This document shows, piece by piece, positions 8,490 through 16,618 of a DNA stretch of 43,664 nucleotides; the first letter of the stretch is position 1, and the number at the start of each line of letters is the position of its first letter. The position numbers and the translations under genes were made by a program. Source of the stretch: Verrucomicrobiales bacterium (GTDB lineage: Bacteria > Verrucomicrobiota > Verrucomicrobiia > Verrucomicrobiales > DEV007). Location of the stretch: contig JAEUHH010000039.1 in the NCBI GenBank assembly GCA_016795505.1, positions 1 through 43,664 of the forward strand, read 5' to 3'. A model generated the notes under the pieces. It saw nothing but the letters and a program-made list of their open reading frames with translations, made no database searches and was not told the DNA's origin.

Positions 8490-9394
8490 GACGCCAATTT
8501 GTCTCCTTCCCGCCATTTTCGCAATCGCGCGCCAATCCGATCCAGGTCCGACCCGTCGAGGAACGCGATGTAGGGCACCAGCACGGCGAGGGAAAACAGC
8601 AGGATGTGTGAAGTGACGGTGATGGCTCCGTGCAGCAGCACGCCGGCGGCGATGCCGGCCCAACGGGTGTCTTTTCGCCACAACAGCAGCGGGATGGCGG
8701 CCTCGAACGCGAGCGTCAGGTAAGTCAGGCCGGCGGAGACGAGGTCCGCGCCTGCCCAAGCCGGCGAGGGAAACCGCGAATAGATCGAAAGCATGAAGTG
8801 GGAGAAAAATTCCCCGTTTCGCCAGTAGGGATCCGGGGCCTTCAGCCACACCGTCTGCCAGTAGAGCACGGCGAGCTGAATCTGCGCCAGCACCAGCCCA
8901 TGCCGGGACACCCGCGCCACCGCCCCCGCGCGACGACCGCCGGGCCACTCCCGCCAGGACGGTCCGAGCGGCGAGATCAGCACGATGAAGGACAAGATCC
9001 TGAGCAAAATGTCCCAGCCGTGCATCGCCGGATAAGCCATCGCGGTGTAGGCAAAATGCCAGACGAACAGAAGGGCCGCCGCCGGTCTCGCCCGCACGCC
9101 CGACGCCAGCCACAGCGCCGACAGGGCGGCGAGGACCATCACGCCATCGATCTGGAGGGCCGACAACTCCGGCAGGGACAGGATCGGGCGTCCAGACAGA
9201 TCCGGTCGGCCGATCAACCCTTCGTCGGAAAGCAGCGCGTGCCGGTGAGGCCAGAGTTCGACCACATTCACCAACGCCACGAGCGCGAAGGCCATGCGGA
9301 ACAGCGCATAGACCCGGGCATCGACCGGCCGGAACCAAAAGGCTTCCCCTTTCCCCCATGCGGCCGGGATGGATCGTAGCAGGCCGCGAATCAT
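8486..9394 (-). CDS. HTTM-domain integral membrane protein
   Basis: A 302-residue protein with about six to eight hydrophobic segments. The N-terminal FWFRPVDARVYALFRMAFAL and the following NVVELWPHRHALLSDEGLIG match the HTTM domain, the membrane module shared with vitamin-K-dependent gamma-carboxylase. Further matches are HGWDILLRILSFIVLISPLG and LAVLYWQTVWLKAPDPYWRNG. No separate carboxylase domain is attached; the protein is only the membrane part. Stand-alone bacterial HTTM proteins have no agreed function. Its start overlaps the stop of the preceding gene by ATGA (9391-9394), and its stop overlaps the next start in the same way, so all three proteins are probably made together. Confidence 0.85.
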   Translation of the reverse strand: MIRGLLRSIPAAWGKGEAFWFRPVDARVYALFRMAFALVALVNVVELWPHRHALLSDEGLIGRPDLSGRPILSLPELSALQIDGVMVLAALSALWLASGVRARPAAALLFVWHFAYTAMAYPAMHGWDILLRILSFIVLISPLGPSWREWPGGRRAGAVARVSRHGLVLAQIQLAVLYWQTVWLKAPDPYWRNGEFFSHFMLSIYSRFPSPAWAGADLVSAGLTYLTLAFEAAIPLLLWRKDTRWAGIAAGVLLHGAITVTSHILLFSLAVLVPYIAFLDGSDLDRIGARLRKWREGDKLAS

Positions 9395-9981
9395 GGCATT
9401 GCCCCGGCACCCGGGATCGGATAGGGACCGTGCAGGGTCGATTGCTCGTAGGCGATCTCACCCAGATCCCGAATCGTGGTCAGCGCCTGGATGCGGCCGG
9501 CACTCTTGCGAATGCGAAAGCGCCCTCCGCGCCACTCCGGATGGGCTGCGGCGAGTTCCGCCCCAAGCCGGTTGGTATATGGCTCCAGCCAGGCAGCATA
9601 TTGGGGATCGTCGAGCCGGGAAAAGAAGGTGTGATAGCGAAAATAGGCCGGCTTTTCCCGAAATCCCGGCAGCACCGGGCCGATTTTCGCGACAGAGCCA
9701 GCCGGGCTCGGTGTGGGCGGCTCGATTTCCACCGTCACCGCATAGGAATGATGGAACGGAGCCGTGATGAACATGTCCCAATGCTGATCCAGCCCCGTCC
9801 ACAAGCGGACCGGGTCCATCCAGCCCTGCGTCTGGCGCCGAATGGCCGACTCGACCGGCACCAGCGTCCACAGCATGGCACCAGCCACTCCCGTCAGCGC
9901 GACGGCCGCCAGCGCCCTGGCCCATGAAGCCAAAGGGCTGCGAACGCGGCCTGCGGTGCCTGAATCTGCCTGGTCTGTCAT
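9391..9981 (-). CDS. Unrecognised single-TM protein, partner of HTTM
   Basis: A protein of 196 residues with one hydrophobic helix (ALAAVALTGVAGAMLWTLVP) near residues 22-42, then a soluble domain of about 150 residues outside the membrane. The remainder has FHHSYAVTVEIEPP and YFRYHTFFSRLDDPQYAAWL but no motif that I can name. Genes of this shape often sit beside HTTM membrane proteins, which is how the partner role is inferred. The ATG at 9981 was preferred over the frame's first start at 10005 because the latter only adds MCGKPCNP; the choice is not firm. It is the first gene of the trio, downstream of the 10304-10333 terminator. Confidence 0.7.
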   Translation of the reverse strand: MTDQADSGTAGRVRSPLASWARALAAVALTGVAGAMLWTLVPVESAIRRQTQGWMDPVRLWTGLDQHWDMFITAPFHHSYAVTVEIEPPTPSPAGSVAKIGPVLPGFREKPAYFRYHTFFSRLDDPQYAAWLEPYTNRLGAELAAAHPEWRGGRFRIRKSAGRIQALTTIRDLGEIAYEQSTLHGPYPIPGAGAMP

Positions 9982-10163
9982 GGGATTACACGGCTTGCCA
10001 CACATCGCCCCGATAGCCGGGTCGAGAATCGCCCAATCGGGCCGATCGGGGCCAAAAATAGCACGGCGAGACCGTTTGAAAGCTTCTTTTCCTCCTCCAG
10101 GACCAGCTAACCGCTCAAAAATGAGAACAATCTAGAAATTTATGCTTATTTTTGAAATTTTTA

Positions 10164-10192
10164 TTGGACTTCACGGCAATTCTGGATAAACT
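10164..10192 (+). promoter_or_regulatory. Weak promoter-like pair before a codon-run leader
   Basis: TTGGAC (10164-10169) and TAAACT (10187-10192) are separated by exactly 17 bases. The matches are 3 of 6 and 4 of 6 to the sigma-70 consensus. A transcript from here would be about 135 nt and end at the terminator at 10304-10333, with five TTG triplets and a TGA at 10240-10257 on the way. This is inference only. Confidence 0.2.
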
Positions 10193-10303
10193 TTCAACAG
10201 TTAGCGAAACCGCTGACGAAACTTTTCAAGTTTGCTTGGTTGTTGTTGTTGTTGTGACCCCGGAGCCGGGACTTGGTAACTCCCCGCGGCCGGACACGAA
10301 TCG

Positions 10304-10333
10304 AAAAACCTCCCCAGTTCTGGGGAGGTTTTT
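10304..10333. terminator. Strong bidirectional intrinsic terminator
   Basis: AAAAACCTCCCCA (10304-10316) pairs perfectly with TGGGGAGGTTTTT (10321-10333) around a GTTC loop, giving a 13-bp stem with an A-run on one side and a T-run on the other. On the minus strand it would end transcription after the STAND gene, 38 bp past its stop. On the plus strand it would end anything started in the AT-rich spacer. Confidence 0.85.
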
Positions 10334-10371
10334 TGCTTTTCCGGAAAAGCTGTTCGAACTCCGGAAATGGC

Positions 10372-11997
10372 TCAAAACCAGGCCGCAAGGGCCAGCAGCA
10401 GCACCACGACCGCTCCGGCCACCAGACCGAATTTTGTCGCCCGACGCCGACGTTCCCTCACCCGGCCGCCTTGGCGGATCCGGTCATCCAGCGCCACCGA
10501 CTCCTCCAGATAGGCGACCAGATCGCCCTCCAGACAGGGCTGGCGGGCATGGGCCGCCAGCCAGGTGCGGGCATCGTCGATCTGCCGCGACGCATGCAGC
10601 AGACGCACCACGGAGCGCCGATCGGTCTCCCACCGCCGCTTCGCTTCGCGAAATTGTTCCAGACGCGCCATCTGCCGGTATCGCTCGACTTCCGCCTCCC
10701 GAACCGGCGCCCAGGCCTTTACCCCTGGCGGCCAGGCCCAGGAAAGCCGGGCTTCGCGCTTTTCACCCCCGTTCAAGAGAAGAATCCGGGCCTCGATCAG
10801 TGCCTCCACGAGCCGGCGGAGCCCCTCATCGCCAGTCGCCACCAGTTCGCTCCAGCGGATCGACGGGCTCTCGTCCGAAGCGTCATCCGGAAGAGGCAGA
10901 GCCTCAATGAGGCGCGAGAGAGCGTCCCGCAGCATCTCCGAGTCAAATTCCGCGACGGCCGCATTGCCCGCCCGGACGAGCAGAGCCTTCATCGATGGCT
11001 CCCAGCCTCCAGCCGGGTCTTTCAGCCAGTCCGCGCCTGGATTCCGCAGGGCGAGATCGGACAAGAACTGGGAAAAAAACGGCAGCAGCCCAGGAAAACG
11101 CGCGATTTCCCGCTCACCCTCGGCCAGCAAAGCCGGATCGACCCGCCGCCCGGACTCACCCATCCGAAAATCCGGACTGGCCGACAAAAAGCGCCCGATC
11201 CACCGGGCGGCCGGCCTACCCACACGGAAAGGCCGTCCCCAGTCAGGCACCCCGGCGCTACCGGCCACCTGACGAAAGGCTGCCAAATGGGCGGATCGCA
11301 TCACGACCAGCACGGAGAAGGCTCCCGTCAGGCTCAGGTCATCCAGCAACCGCACCACGGAGCCCGCACCATCACGGGACAGCACCGGATCGAAGGGATC
11401 GAGGATGAGCAGGCATCGCGCACCCGCCCCGTGGTCCCGACGCCAGCAGGACGCGAGATACTCCGCCGCCGCTTCCGGTGAATCCTGCCGCCAGAGCATG
11501 CCAAACTGCCTGAGCCGGCCTTCCGCATCGAACCGGTCATCTTCCCGGCCTTCGGTGCGCCGCAAAATCCCCGCCGCCACGGCTTCGACCCAACTGTCGG
11601 CCTCGCCCATGGCCGGCGGATCGATTCGTATCCACGTGTGGCGATGATCCGTCCCGGCAAACAACGCCGGGATCAGCCCGGCCATGACCAGCGAGGTCTT
11701 GCCGGCGCCACTGTCCCCGATCAGACACGCCACCGGAGCCCGACCGTCACCGGACCTGTCAAAATGCGCCGCCAGCGCCCGGATCTCCCGAGTCCGGCCA
11801 AAAAGCCGGGTCCGATCAGCCACGCGGAAGGGACTCAGCCCCGGCCACGGAGGACGCAACCGCGGCGGAGTCGTCGGGGCGCATTCGGCCCGCGCCGAAC
11901 CGGCCCGCACCCCTGCCAACCACCGCGGTGCGGCAGTCGCGGCGGCGTTTTTGCCCGTCCGAACCTTCGTCCGGCCGATCTCGATCTGAAAATCCAT
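10372..11997 (-). CDS. STAND-like P-loop NTPase with C-terminal membrane anchor
   Basis: A 541-residue protein with the novel-STAND layout. A Pro-rich N-terminal stretch of about 50 residues leads to GLSPFRVADRTRLFGRTREI, the usual entry to these NTPases. Walker A is GDSGAGKTSL (residues 94-103), and a Walker B-like strand is CLLILDPFDPVL, here with Asp but no following Glu pair. A helical region continues to a basic stretch (RERRRRATKFG) and a single hydrophobic helix, VAGAVVVLLLALAAWF, that ends the protein. Relatives normally continue past such a helix into WD40 or TPR repeats; none follow. STAND proteins are signalling switches, some in anti-phage defence. ATG 11997 was chosen over 12069, which overlaps the preceding gene. 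That gene stops 7 bp upstream, implying co-transcription. Confidence 0.72.
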   Translation of the reverse strand: MDFQIEIGRTKVRTGKNAAATAAPRWLAGVRAGSARAECAPTTPPRLRPPWPGLSPFRVADRTRLFGRTREIRALAAHFDRSGDGRAPVACLIGDSGAGKTSLVMAGLIPALFAGTDHRHTWIRIDPPAMGEADSWVEAVAAGILRRTEGREDDRFDAEGRLRQFGMLWRQDSPEAAAEYLASCWRRDHGAGARCLLILDPFDPVLSRDGAGSVVRLLDDLSLTGAFSVLVVMRSAHLAAFRQVAGSAGVPDWGRPFRVGRPAARWIGRFLSASPDFRMGESGRRVDPALLAEGEREIARFPGLLPFFSQFLSDLALRNPGADWLKDPAGGWEPSMKALLVRAGNAAVAEFDSEMLRDALSRLIEALPLPDDASDESPSIRWSELVATGDEGLRRLVEALIEARILLLNGGEKREARLSWAWPPGVKAWAPVREAEVERYRQMARLEQFREAKRRWETDRRSVVRLLHASRQIDDARTWLAAHARQPCLEGDLVAYLEESVALDDRIRQGGRVRERRRRATKFGLVAGAVVVLLLALAAWF

Positions 11998-12004
11998 GCG
12001 TGGC

Positions 12005-15000
12005 TCACTGTCCAGACGCCTGGGTAGCGGCGCCGGTTTTGAGGAATGCCACCAAGTCCAGCAATTCACCTCTTGTCAACGCCTGATCGAGGCCCTGCGG
12101 CATCAGCGAAAGCGGCAGCGAGGCGATTCCAGCCACCTGGCTCCGTGCGATCGGGATTTCCTCCCCCACAGGATTGGTCAGGTAGATCGTGTCGGCGGTT
12201 TCCCGCTGAATCAGGCCCAGTTGCACGGCGCCATCTTTCATCGTGACCTGGAAAGTCTCAAAGTCGCGCGCCAGCGACTCGCTGGGATACAGGATCGACT
12301 CGAGCAGGTCGCGACCAGTCCGGATCTGGCCGATGGTCGTGAGATTTGGCCCGATCGCCCGACCATCCTTGCCGACCTGGTGACAGGTGATGCAGGCGCC
12401 CTTGCCCGCCAGAAAGGCAGCCCGGCCCCGCTCGGCATCGCCTTCGCTCAGAGCGGGCTCCAACTCGGCCAGACGGGCCGCCTGCTGGCTTTTCCGCGAC
12501 TCCAATTGCTCGACCGTCGGCCGGATCAGTGCCGCCACCTCGGGCGGAAAGCGTCCGAACAGAGCCGTCAGCGCGGCGGGATCGGCATTGCCAATTCCCT
12601 TCGACTCCGGCAGGGCTGCGGCGAGCGCCTTGCCCACTTCGGCGTCGCGAGTGCTTTCAAAGGCCTTCAGCAGCAGCGGCAGATCCATCGGCCCGGCCAG
12701 TTTCGTCAGCGCGGCCAACTCGACCAGTTGAGGAACCGCCAGTTTGGCCCCGCCCAGCAGCCGGGAGGCCTCCAGACGCTCCAACGGACTCGCCGCAGGA
12801 CCGGCGAGGCCTTTCAGGAGATCGAAAGCCGCCTGTCCCAGCGCCGCATCGGGCTTGGCCATCGCCCGCAGTGCCTGAACCCGGCGCATCGCGGGCACGG
12901 CTTCGTCATTGGCGATCACCTGAAGCCGCTCGTCGAACGTACGCACTCCCATTTTCACCAAGGCCTCCAGCGCAGCCCCCGCTAGAGCCGATCCCGGCTC
13001 AGCCAGAGCCGCCGTTAGAGGGGCCAGCCAGCTTTCGTGGAAACCGGGAGCATCCGCCGCCGCGATGGCCTCGAAGGCTGCCTGACGCAGCAACTCGGAC
13101 TCGGCCGCGAGAAATTGACCGACCAGCGATTGCATGGGCGGCGTGGCCATGAATTTCGGCGCCAGCGCCGCAAAGGCAGACCGCTGGGCTTCCGACAACG
13201 CACCGGCATCGAGCCACTCGTGGAAGCGGTTGGCGATCGCCGCGTCCCATTCGGCATGCCGTCCCGCCAGCCACACCGCCGTCTCCCGCAGCCGGGCATC
13301 GGCCGTATCGAGGAAAGGCAGCAGGGACAGCACTTCCAGCGGCGAACCGCGCATCTGGTCCATCGCAATCAGCGCGGCGGACTGCCGGCGCGGTACATCG
13401 GAGGTCAGCCCGTGGCGGGTCGCGTCGGCATCACCGATCTGGATCAGCGCGTGGATGGCGGCATGTTCCAGCGCCCGGTCCGTGCCGTCGCGCCCGGTTA
13501 CCCCGAGCAGCGGCCCCACCGCGGCCGGGTCGCCCATTCGCCCCAGCGCCTCGGCGGCGGTGCGTTGCAGAGCTGCCTCGCCCGTCTGGAGCAGCCCCAC
13601 GAGAGCCTGCACGATGCGGTGATTTCGCTCGATCTCGATGCGGGCCTCGTCGGGCAAGTTGGCCGAAACCGTCCGCCAATCCCGCGTCGCCGCGATGGAC
13701 TGGCAGGCCGCCTGCCGCACCGAACTGTCCGGATCAGCCATCGAGGCGAGCAGCAGGTCGGGAGAGTCGGAGAAACGCATCCGGGCCAGCGTCCACACGG
13801 CATTGCGCCGGGCCATGACGCTATGATTCTTCGGCTCTGTGAGAATCGTCTCCAGTTCAGGCAGCGCCGGCTCCCCCTGCAGGGCCAACTCGGTGCGGGC
13901 GCGCTCCCGGATGGCGAACGACGGATCGTCGAGCTTCTTCGCGACCTCCTCGGCGGAGGCATTGGCCCAGTCGAACTGTTTCCCAAAAGCATCGCCCTGC
14001 GTGTTGGCCGGCCCGGCTTTTCGGATGCGGTAGATGGCCCCGGGGATCTCCGGCTTGGCCACCTGGGAGGTCGGGCAGCCGATCCGGAACCAGCCGCCCG
14101 TGTCCACTACCATCAGGTCGCCGTTCGGATCCTCGAACACATCAGTGATGTGGGTGTCGGCACTGCCGATCTTGAGAATGGTCTCCGTCTGTCCCGCGCG
14201 GAAGCTCGCTCCGGCGGGTATCAGCTCGGTGCGAGTGATCGTCTGGGTGTTGAAATGGGTGACGATCGCGTTGTCCTTCCACGCCGGATTCAGGTGCCCG
14301 GTGCGGTAGAGACACATCCCCGACACCGCCACGTGGCCGAAATTGTGCACTTCCTCCAGCAGCGGCCCGGTGCGGAGGAATTCCGCCACCACCGTCTCCT
14401 GGTCGTGCCGCGGGTAGGCGCCGCCGCGCAGCCAGTGTACCAGCGTGTCGCCGCGGGGACGCCCGTGGAACAGATTCACCGTGCCCACGATCTCCCCGGT
14501 CTCCGTGAAGTCGATCTCCACCGGATTGTCCATGCCGCCGCCAGCAAAGACCTGCACATCGCTGCCATCCGGCTTGCACGACCAGATCCGGGCGCCCTTG
14601 CCCTTCGAGACCAAGTCACCGGTCTTGGGATCGTGGACCTCGTGCCCCTTGCGACCGTGGCACCAGTAAAGCCGGCCGTCGGGATGGAGAAACGGGCCGT
14701 GCACATCCGCCGCGTTACCCGTGTAGTCGAGACCCGTCACCAGTTCCTCGCGCACATCGGCCACTCCGTCGTCGTCGGTATCCTCCAGCCGCCACAGGCT
14801 CGGCGGCGACATCACGTAGAGCGACCCCATCAGCCACAGCGCGCCCTGGGGAAAGGTCATCCCGTCGGCAAACACGGTCGCCTCATCGAAGATCCCGTCT
14901 CCGTCCGTGTCGACGAGCCGCTTCACCGAGTTCGGCTTCTGCTTTTCCAGCTCCTCTTTGTTCAGGTTCAGCCCGGCATTTTCGGAGACAAAGAGCCGGC

Positions 15001-15427
15001 CCCGGTCGTCGAAGGCCGCCATGATCGGATGCTGCACCAGCGGCGGAGCCGCCGCCACCTCGGCCACCAGCCCGTCGGGCAATTCGAAAGACGGCGGATC
15101 GAACGCCGGATCGATCCCCGCGGCAAAGCCTCCCTCCACCCGGACCAAGCCTTTCCCGGAGCCCTTCCCGTTTTCCGTGAGCAACCGGGCCTGCGATACG
15201 CCGTCGCGCCGCTCATCGGAGAGATCCCGCCCCGACAGCCGCGGCGCGCCAAAGACCGAATGGGAGTTGCCGGGGATATCCCATCGGCCGACCGCGGGAT
15301 CACCAGTGGAGGCGTCCGCATCTTCCGTTGGCAGCGATCGCACACTCGCCCCCATCGCCGGCAGGGCCAGAGCCAGCCCCATCATTGTTGTCACCCGGCG
15401 GACATTGCGGAAACTCGTCATCATCAT
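12005..15427 (-). CDS. PVC-type dehydrogenase/HEAT/cytochrome c protein
   Basis: A 1140-residue exported protein with three parts. After a short hydrophobic signal, residues about 110-480 form a sorbosone-dehydrogenase-like beta-propeller (PSFELPDGLVAEVAAAPPLV, GRLFVSENAGLN, LMVVDTGGWFRIGCP), with DTDGDGIFDEA and DTDDDGVAD calcium-type loops. Residues about 500-960 are HEAT-like helical repeats. The last 150 residues form a cytochrome c domain with CITCHQ near 1010 and GPNLTTIGQIRTGRDLLESI. This is the standard PVC membrane-bound dehydrogenase domain architecture, expected to oxidise a sugar-like substrate in the periplasm; the substrate is not known. The start is one of three successive Met codons at the 5' end. 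A STAND NTPase gene follows after 7 bp. Confidence 0.93.
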   Translation of the reverse strand: MMMTSFRNVRRVTTMMGLALALPAMGASVRSLPTEDADASTGDPAVGRWDIPGNSHSVFGAPRLSGRDLSDERRDGVSQARLLTENGKGSGKGLVRVEGGFAAGIDPAFDPPSFELPDGLVAEVAAAPPLVQHPIMAAFDDRGRLFVSENAGLNLNKEELEKQKPNSVKRLVDTDGDGIFDEATVFADGMTFPQGALWLMGSLYVMSPPSLWRLEDTDDDGVADVREELVTGLDYTGNAADVHGPFLHPDGRLYWCHGRKGHEVHDPKTGDLVSKGKGARIWSCKPDGSDVQVFAGGGMDNPVEIDFTETGEIVGTVNLFHGRPRGDTLVHWLRGGAYPRHDQETVVAEFLRTGPLLEEVHNFGHVAVSGMCLYRTGHLNPAWKDNAIVTHFNTQTITRTELIPAGASFRAGQTETILKIGSADTHITDVFEDPNGDLMVVDTGGWFRIGCPTSQVAKPEIPGAIYRIRKAGPANTQGDAFGKQFDWANASAEEVAKKLDDPSFAIRERARTELALQGEPALPELETILTEPKNHSVMARRNAVWTLARMRFSDSPDLLLASMADPDSSVRQAACQSIAATRDWRTVSANLPDEARIEIERNHRIVQALVGLLQTGEAALQRTAAEALGRMGDPAAVGPLLGVTGRDGTDRALEHAAIHALIQIGDADATRHGLTSDVPRRQSAALIAMDQMRGSPLEVLSLLPFLDTADARLRETAVWLAGRHAEWDAAIANRFHEWLDAGALSEAQRSAFAALAPKFMATPPMQSLVGQFLAAESELLRQAAFEAIAAADAPGFHESWLAPLTAALAEPGSALAGAALEALVKMGVRTFDERLQVIANDEAVPAMRRVQALRAMAKPDAALGQAAFDLLKGLAGPAASPLERLEASRLLGGAKLAVPQLVELAALTKLAGPMDLPLLLKAFESTRDAEVGKALAAALPESKGIGNADPAALTALFGRFPPEVAALIRPTVEQLESRKSQQAARLAELEPALSEGDAERGRAAFLAGKGACITCHQVGKDGRAIGPNLTTIGQIRTGRDLLESILYPSESLARDFETFQVTMKDGAVQLGLIQRETADTIYLTNPVGEEIPIARSQVAGIASLPLSLMPQGLDQALTRGELLDLVAFLKTGAATQASGQ

Positions 15428-15678
15428 CCCTCCGATGATGGCAGATGCCCCCTACCCCGGCAAGCGGCAGTCCGCCGCGCTCGCGCCACCCGCGACCCGT
15501 CCGTCGCGACGTTTCCGAAGCGGATCATCCCGGCCCGACCACTGAAAGCCGCCATCCACCGTCTGGCGGCTGCTTTGGGAGCCCGCGCACAGCCATTTCA
15601 CACAGGACCAATTCAACACGTGCCTGCCACATGGGGCCAGAGCTTGAATTCCAAGGATCACCCTACTATCATGCCCCA

Positions 15679-15872
15679 GTGCCACGAAAAGTTCGCGACC
15701 TTATTTCTGACCTCCGGCGATCCGGCTTCCAGGTCTTCACGGGCGGCGGTAAAGGCTATTCGTTCACCCAGCCTATCCCGGAGTCGTAACGATCAGCGGA
15801 CAGGAAGGGGACGACGCGAAGTCCTATCAAGAAAAACAGGTAAAACAAGCCATTGATTCAGTGACTCCATGA
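15679..15872 (+). pseudogene. hicA: HicA toxin remnant, frameshifted and lacking the catalytic His
   Basis: From a GTG at 15679 the frame reads VPRKVRDLISDLRRSGFQVF then TGGGKG, the opening of HicA mRNA interferases. It derails and stops at 15787-15789. Another frame immediately resumes the family sequence as LFVHPAYPGVVTISG and then GDDAKSYQEKQVKQAIDSV, ending at TGA 15870-15872, four bases into the hicB start. Between GGGKG and LFVHP, HicA proteins normally have S-H-R with the catalytic His; here that segment is gone as well as the frame. A small deletion near 15755-15763 explains both. The toxin should therefore be dead, while the overlap with hicB is preserved. A sequencing error alone would restore the frame but not supply the missing His. 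Confidence 0.8.
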
Positions 15873-16090
15873 AAGCAACGGATCGATACCACAAATGGGT
15901 GGAATGGAGCGATGCAGATAGCTCGTATATTGGGAAATGTCCCGATTTGATCACTGGCATCCATGGCGACGATCCCGTCGAAGTCTACCGGGATCTCTGC
16001 GAAGTAGTCGCCGAAGTCATTGCCCATTTTGAAGCGACCGGTCGCGATTTGCCCGCATCGACGACTCGCCCCATGCGCGAGGTGGCTTGA
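15869..16090 (+). CDS. hicB: HicB-family antitoxin
   Basis: A 73-residue protein, MKATDRYHKWVEWSDADSSY followed by IGKCPDLITGIHGDDPVEVY and RDLCEVVAEVIAHFEATG, that matches the partial RNase H-like HicB fold across its length. It neutralises HicA by covering its active site. No extra C-terminal DNA-binding domain is present, so it is the short form. The start overlaps the stop of the broken hicA gene as ATGA. With the toxin disabled, this antitoxin would have no local partner; it might still act on a HicA elsewhere, or simply be on its way out. It is convergent with the cupin gene. Confidence 0.82.
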   Translation: MKATDRYHKWVEWSDADSSYIGKCPDLITGIHGDDPVEVYRDLCEVVAEVIAHFEATGRDLPASTTRPMREVA

Positions 16091-16118
16091 GAGCGCGTAA
16101 CCCGCACCCCACCCTGCC

Positions 16119-16604
16119 TCAAGGCACAAAGTAGATCCCGTGCCGTCCGCAGATGCCCGCGATGCGGCTCATGTCCGGACCACCGGATTGGGCGAACTCT
16201 GCCGCACATTCGGCAAAAAATTCCTCAAAGCCCGATGGTGCCGTCGTCACCAGCAGGCGCCCCACCGTCTCGCCAACATTCTTGAACGAGTGGATCGCCC
16301 CCTTCGGCATGTAGACCGCGCTGCCCACCGGCACCTCGGACCACTCCCCATCCTTGAGAAACGAGAAACGTCCCTCCAGCACGTGGAACCACTCGTCCTC
16401 CCGCGTATGGAAATGCGCCGGCGGACCATTCCCCGGCGGCGTCTCCTCGACCCACTGCGTGTATTTGCCGCCCGTTTCCGCGCCGGTCAGCAGAAAATGG
16501 GCGGTCTCGCCAAAAGCCTCCAGCCGGCGGGCGCCCTCCGGCCGGGTGACCACACCCGCTTCCTTCATGTCGGCACTCTTGCTGTCTCCAGGGTTCATCC
16601 CCAT
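16119..16604 (-). CDS. Cupin-domain protein
   Basis: A small single-cupin protein of 161 residues. Motif 1 is HFHTREDEWFHVLEGRFSF, containing H-x-H, Glu and a later His. Motif 2 is PKGAIHSFKNVGE with its His. The core is therefore complete for a mononuclear metal site, as in quercetinase-like and other cupins; substrate unknown. The frame allows a GTG at 16622 overlapping the stop of the upstream gene (GTGA), and ATGs at 16604 and 16598. I chose 16604, which has a GAGG about 12 bases upstream. It follows the thioredoxin/cytochrome/PDZ gene with little or no gap and is probably co-transcribed with it. Confidence 0.85.
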   Translation of the reverse strand: MGMNPGDSKSADMKEAGVVTRPEGARRLEAFGETAHFLLTGAETGGKYTQWVEETPPGNGPPAHFHTREDEWFHVLEGRFSFLKDGEWSEVPVGSAVYMPKGAIHSFKNVGETVGRLLVTTAPSGFEEFFAECAAEFAQSGGPDMSRIAGICGRHGIYFVP

Positions 16605-16618
16605 CTTCTGCCATCCTC

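Larger units (their letters stand above)
9982..10371. other. AT-rich intergenic region with terminator
   Basis: This 390-bp gap lies between two minus-strand transcription units. Bases 10110-10260 are clearly AT-richer than the surroundings. The region holds a strong bidirectional terminator and, on the plus strand, a weak promoter-like pair followed by a run of TTG/GTT triplets. The open frame that crosses it on the plus strand has no ATG and runs antisense into the STAND gene, so I do not call it a gene. Confidence 0.6.

Noticed and set aside
10152-10910. Plus-strand frame starting at TTG with a six-Val run
   Set aside because: It has no ATG, passes through a strong terminator and then runs antisense through the STAND gene, so it is not a protein gene; the short leader part is kept only as a finding.
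13037-15856. Plus-strand open frame of 939 codons opposite the PVC dehydrogenase gene
   Set aside because: It is the GC-rich antisense shadow of a well-supported gene; the translation is Arg/His/Pro-rich with no domain, signal or start context.
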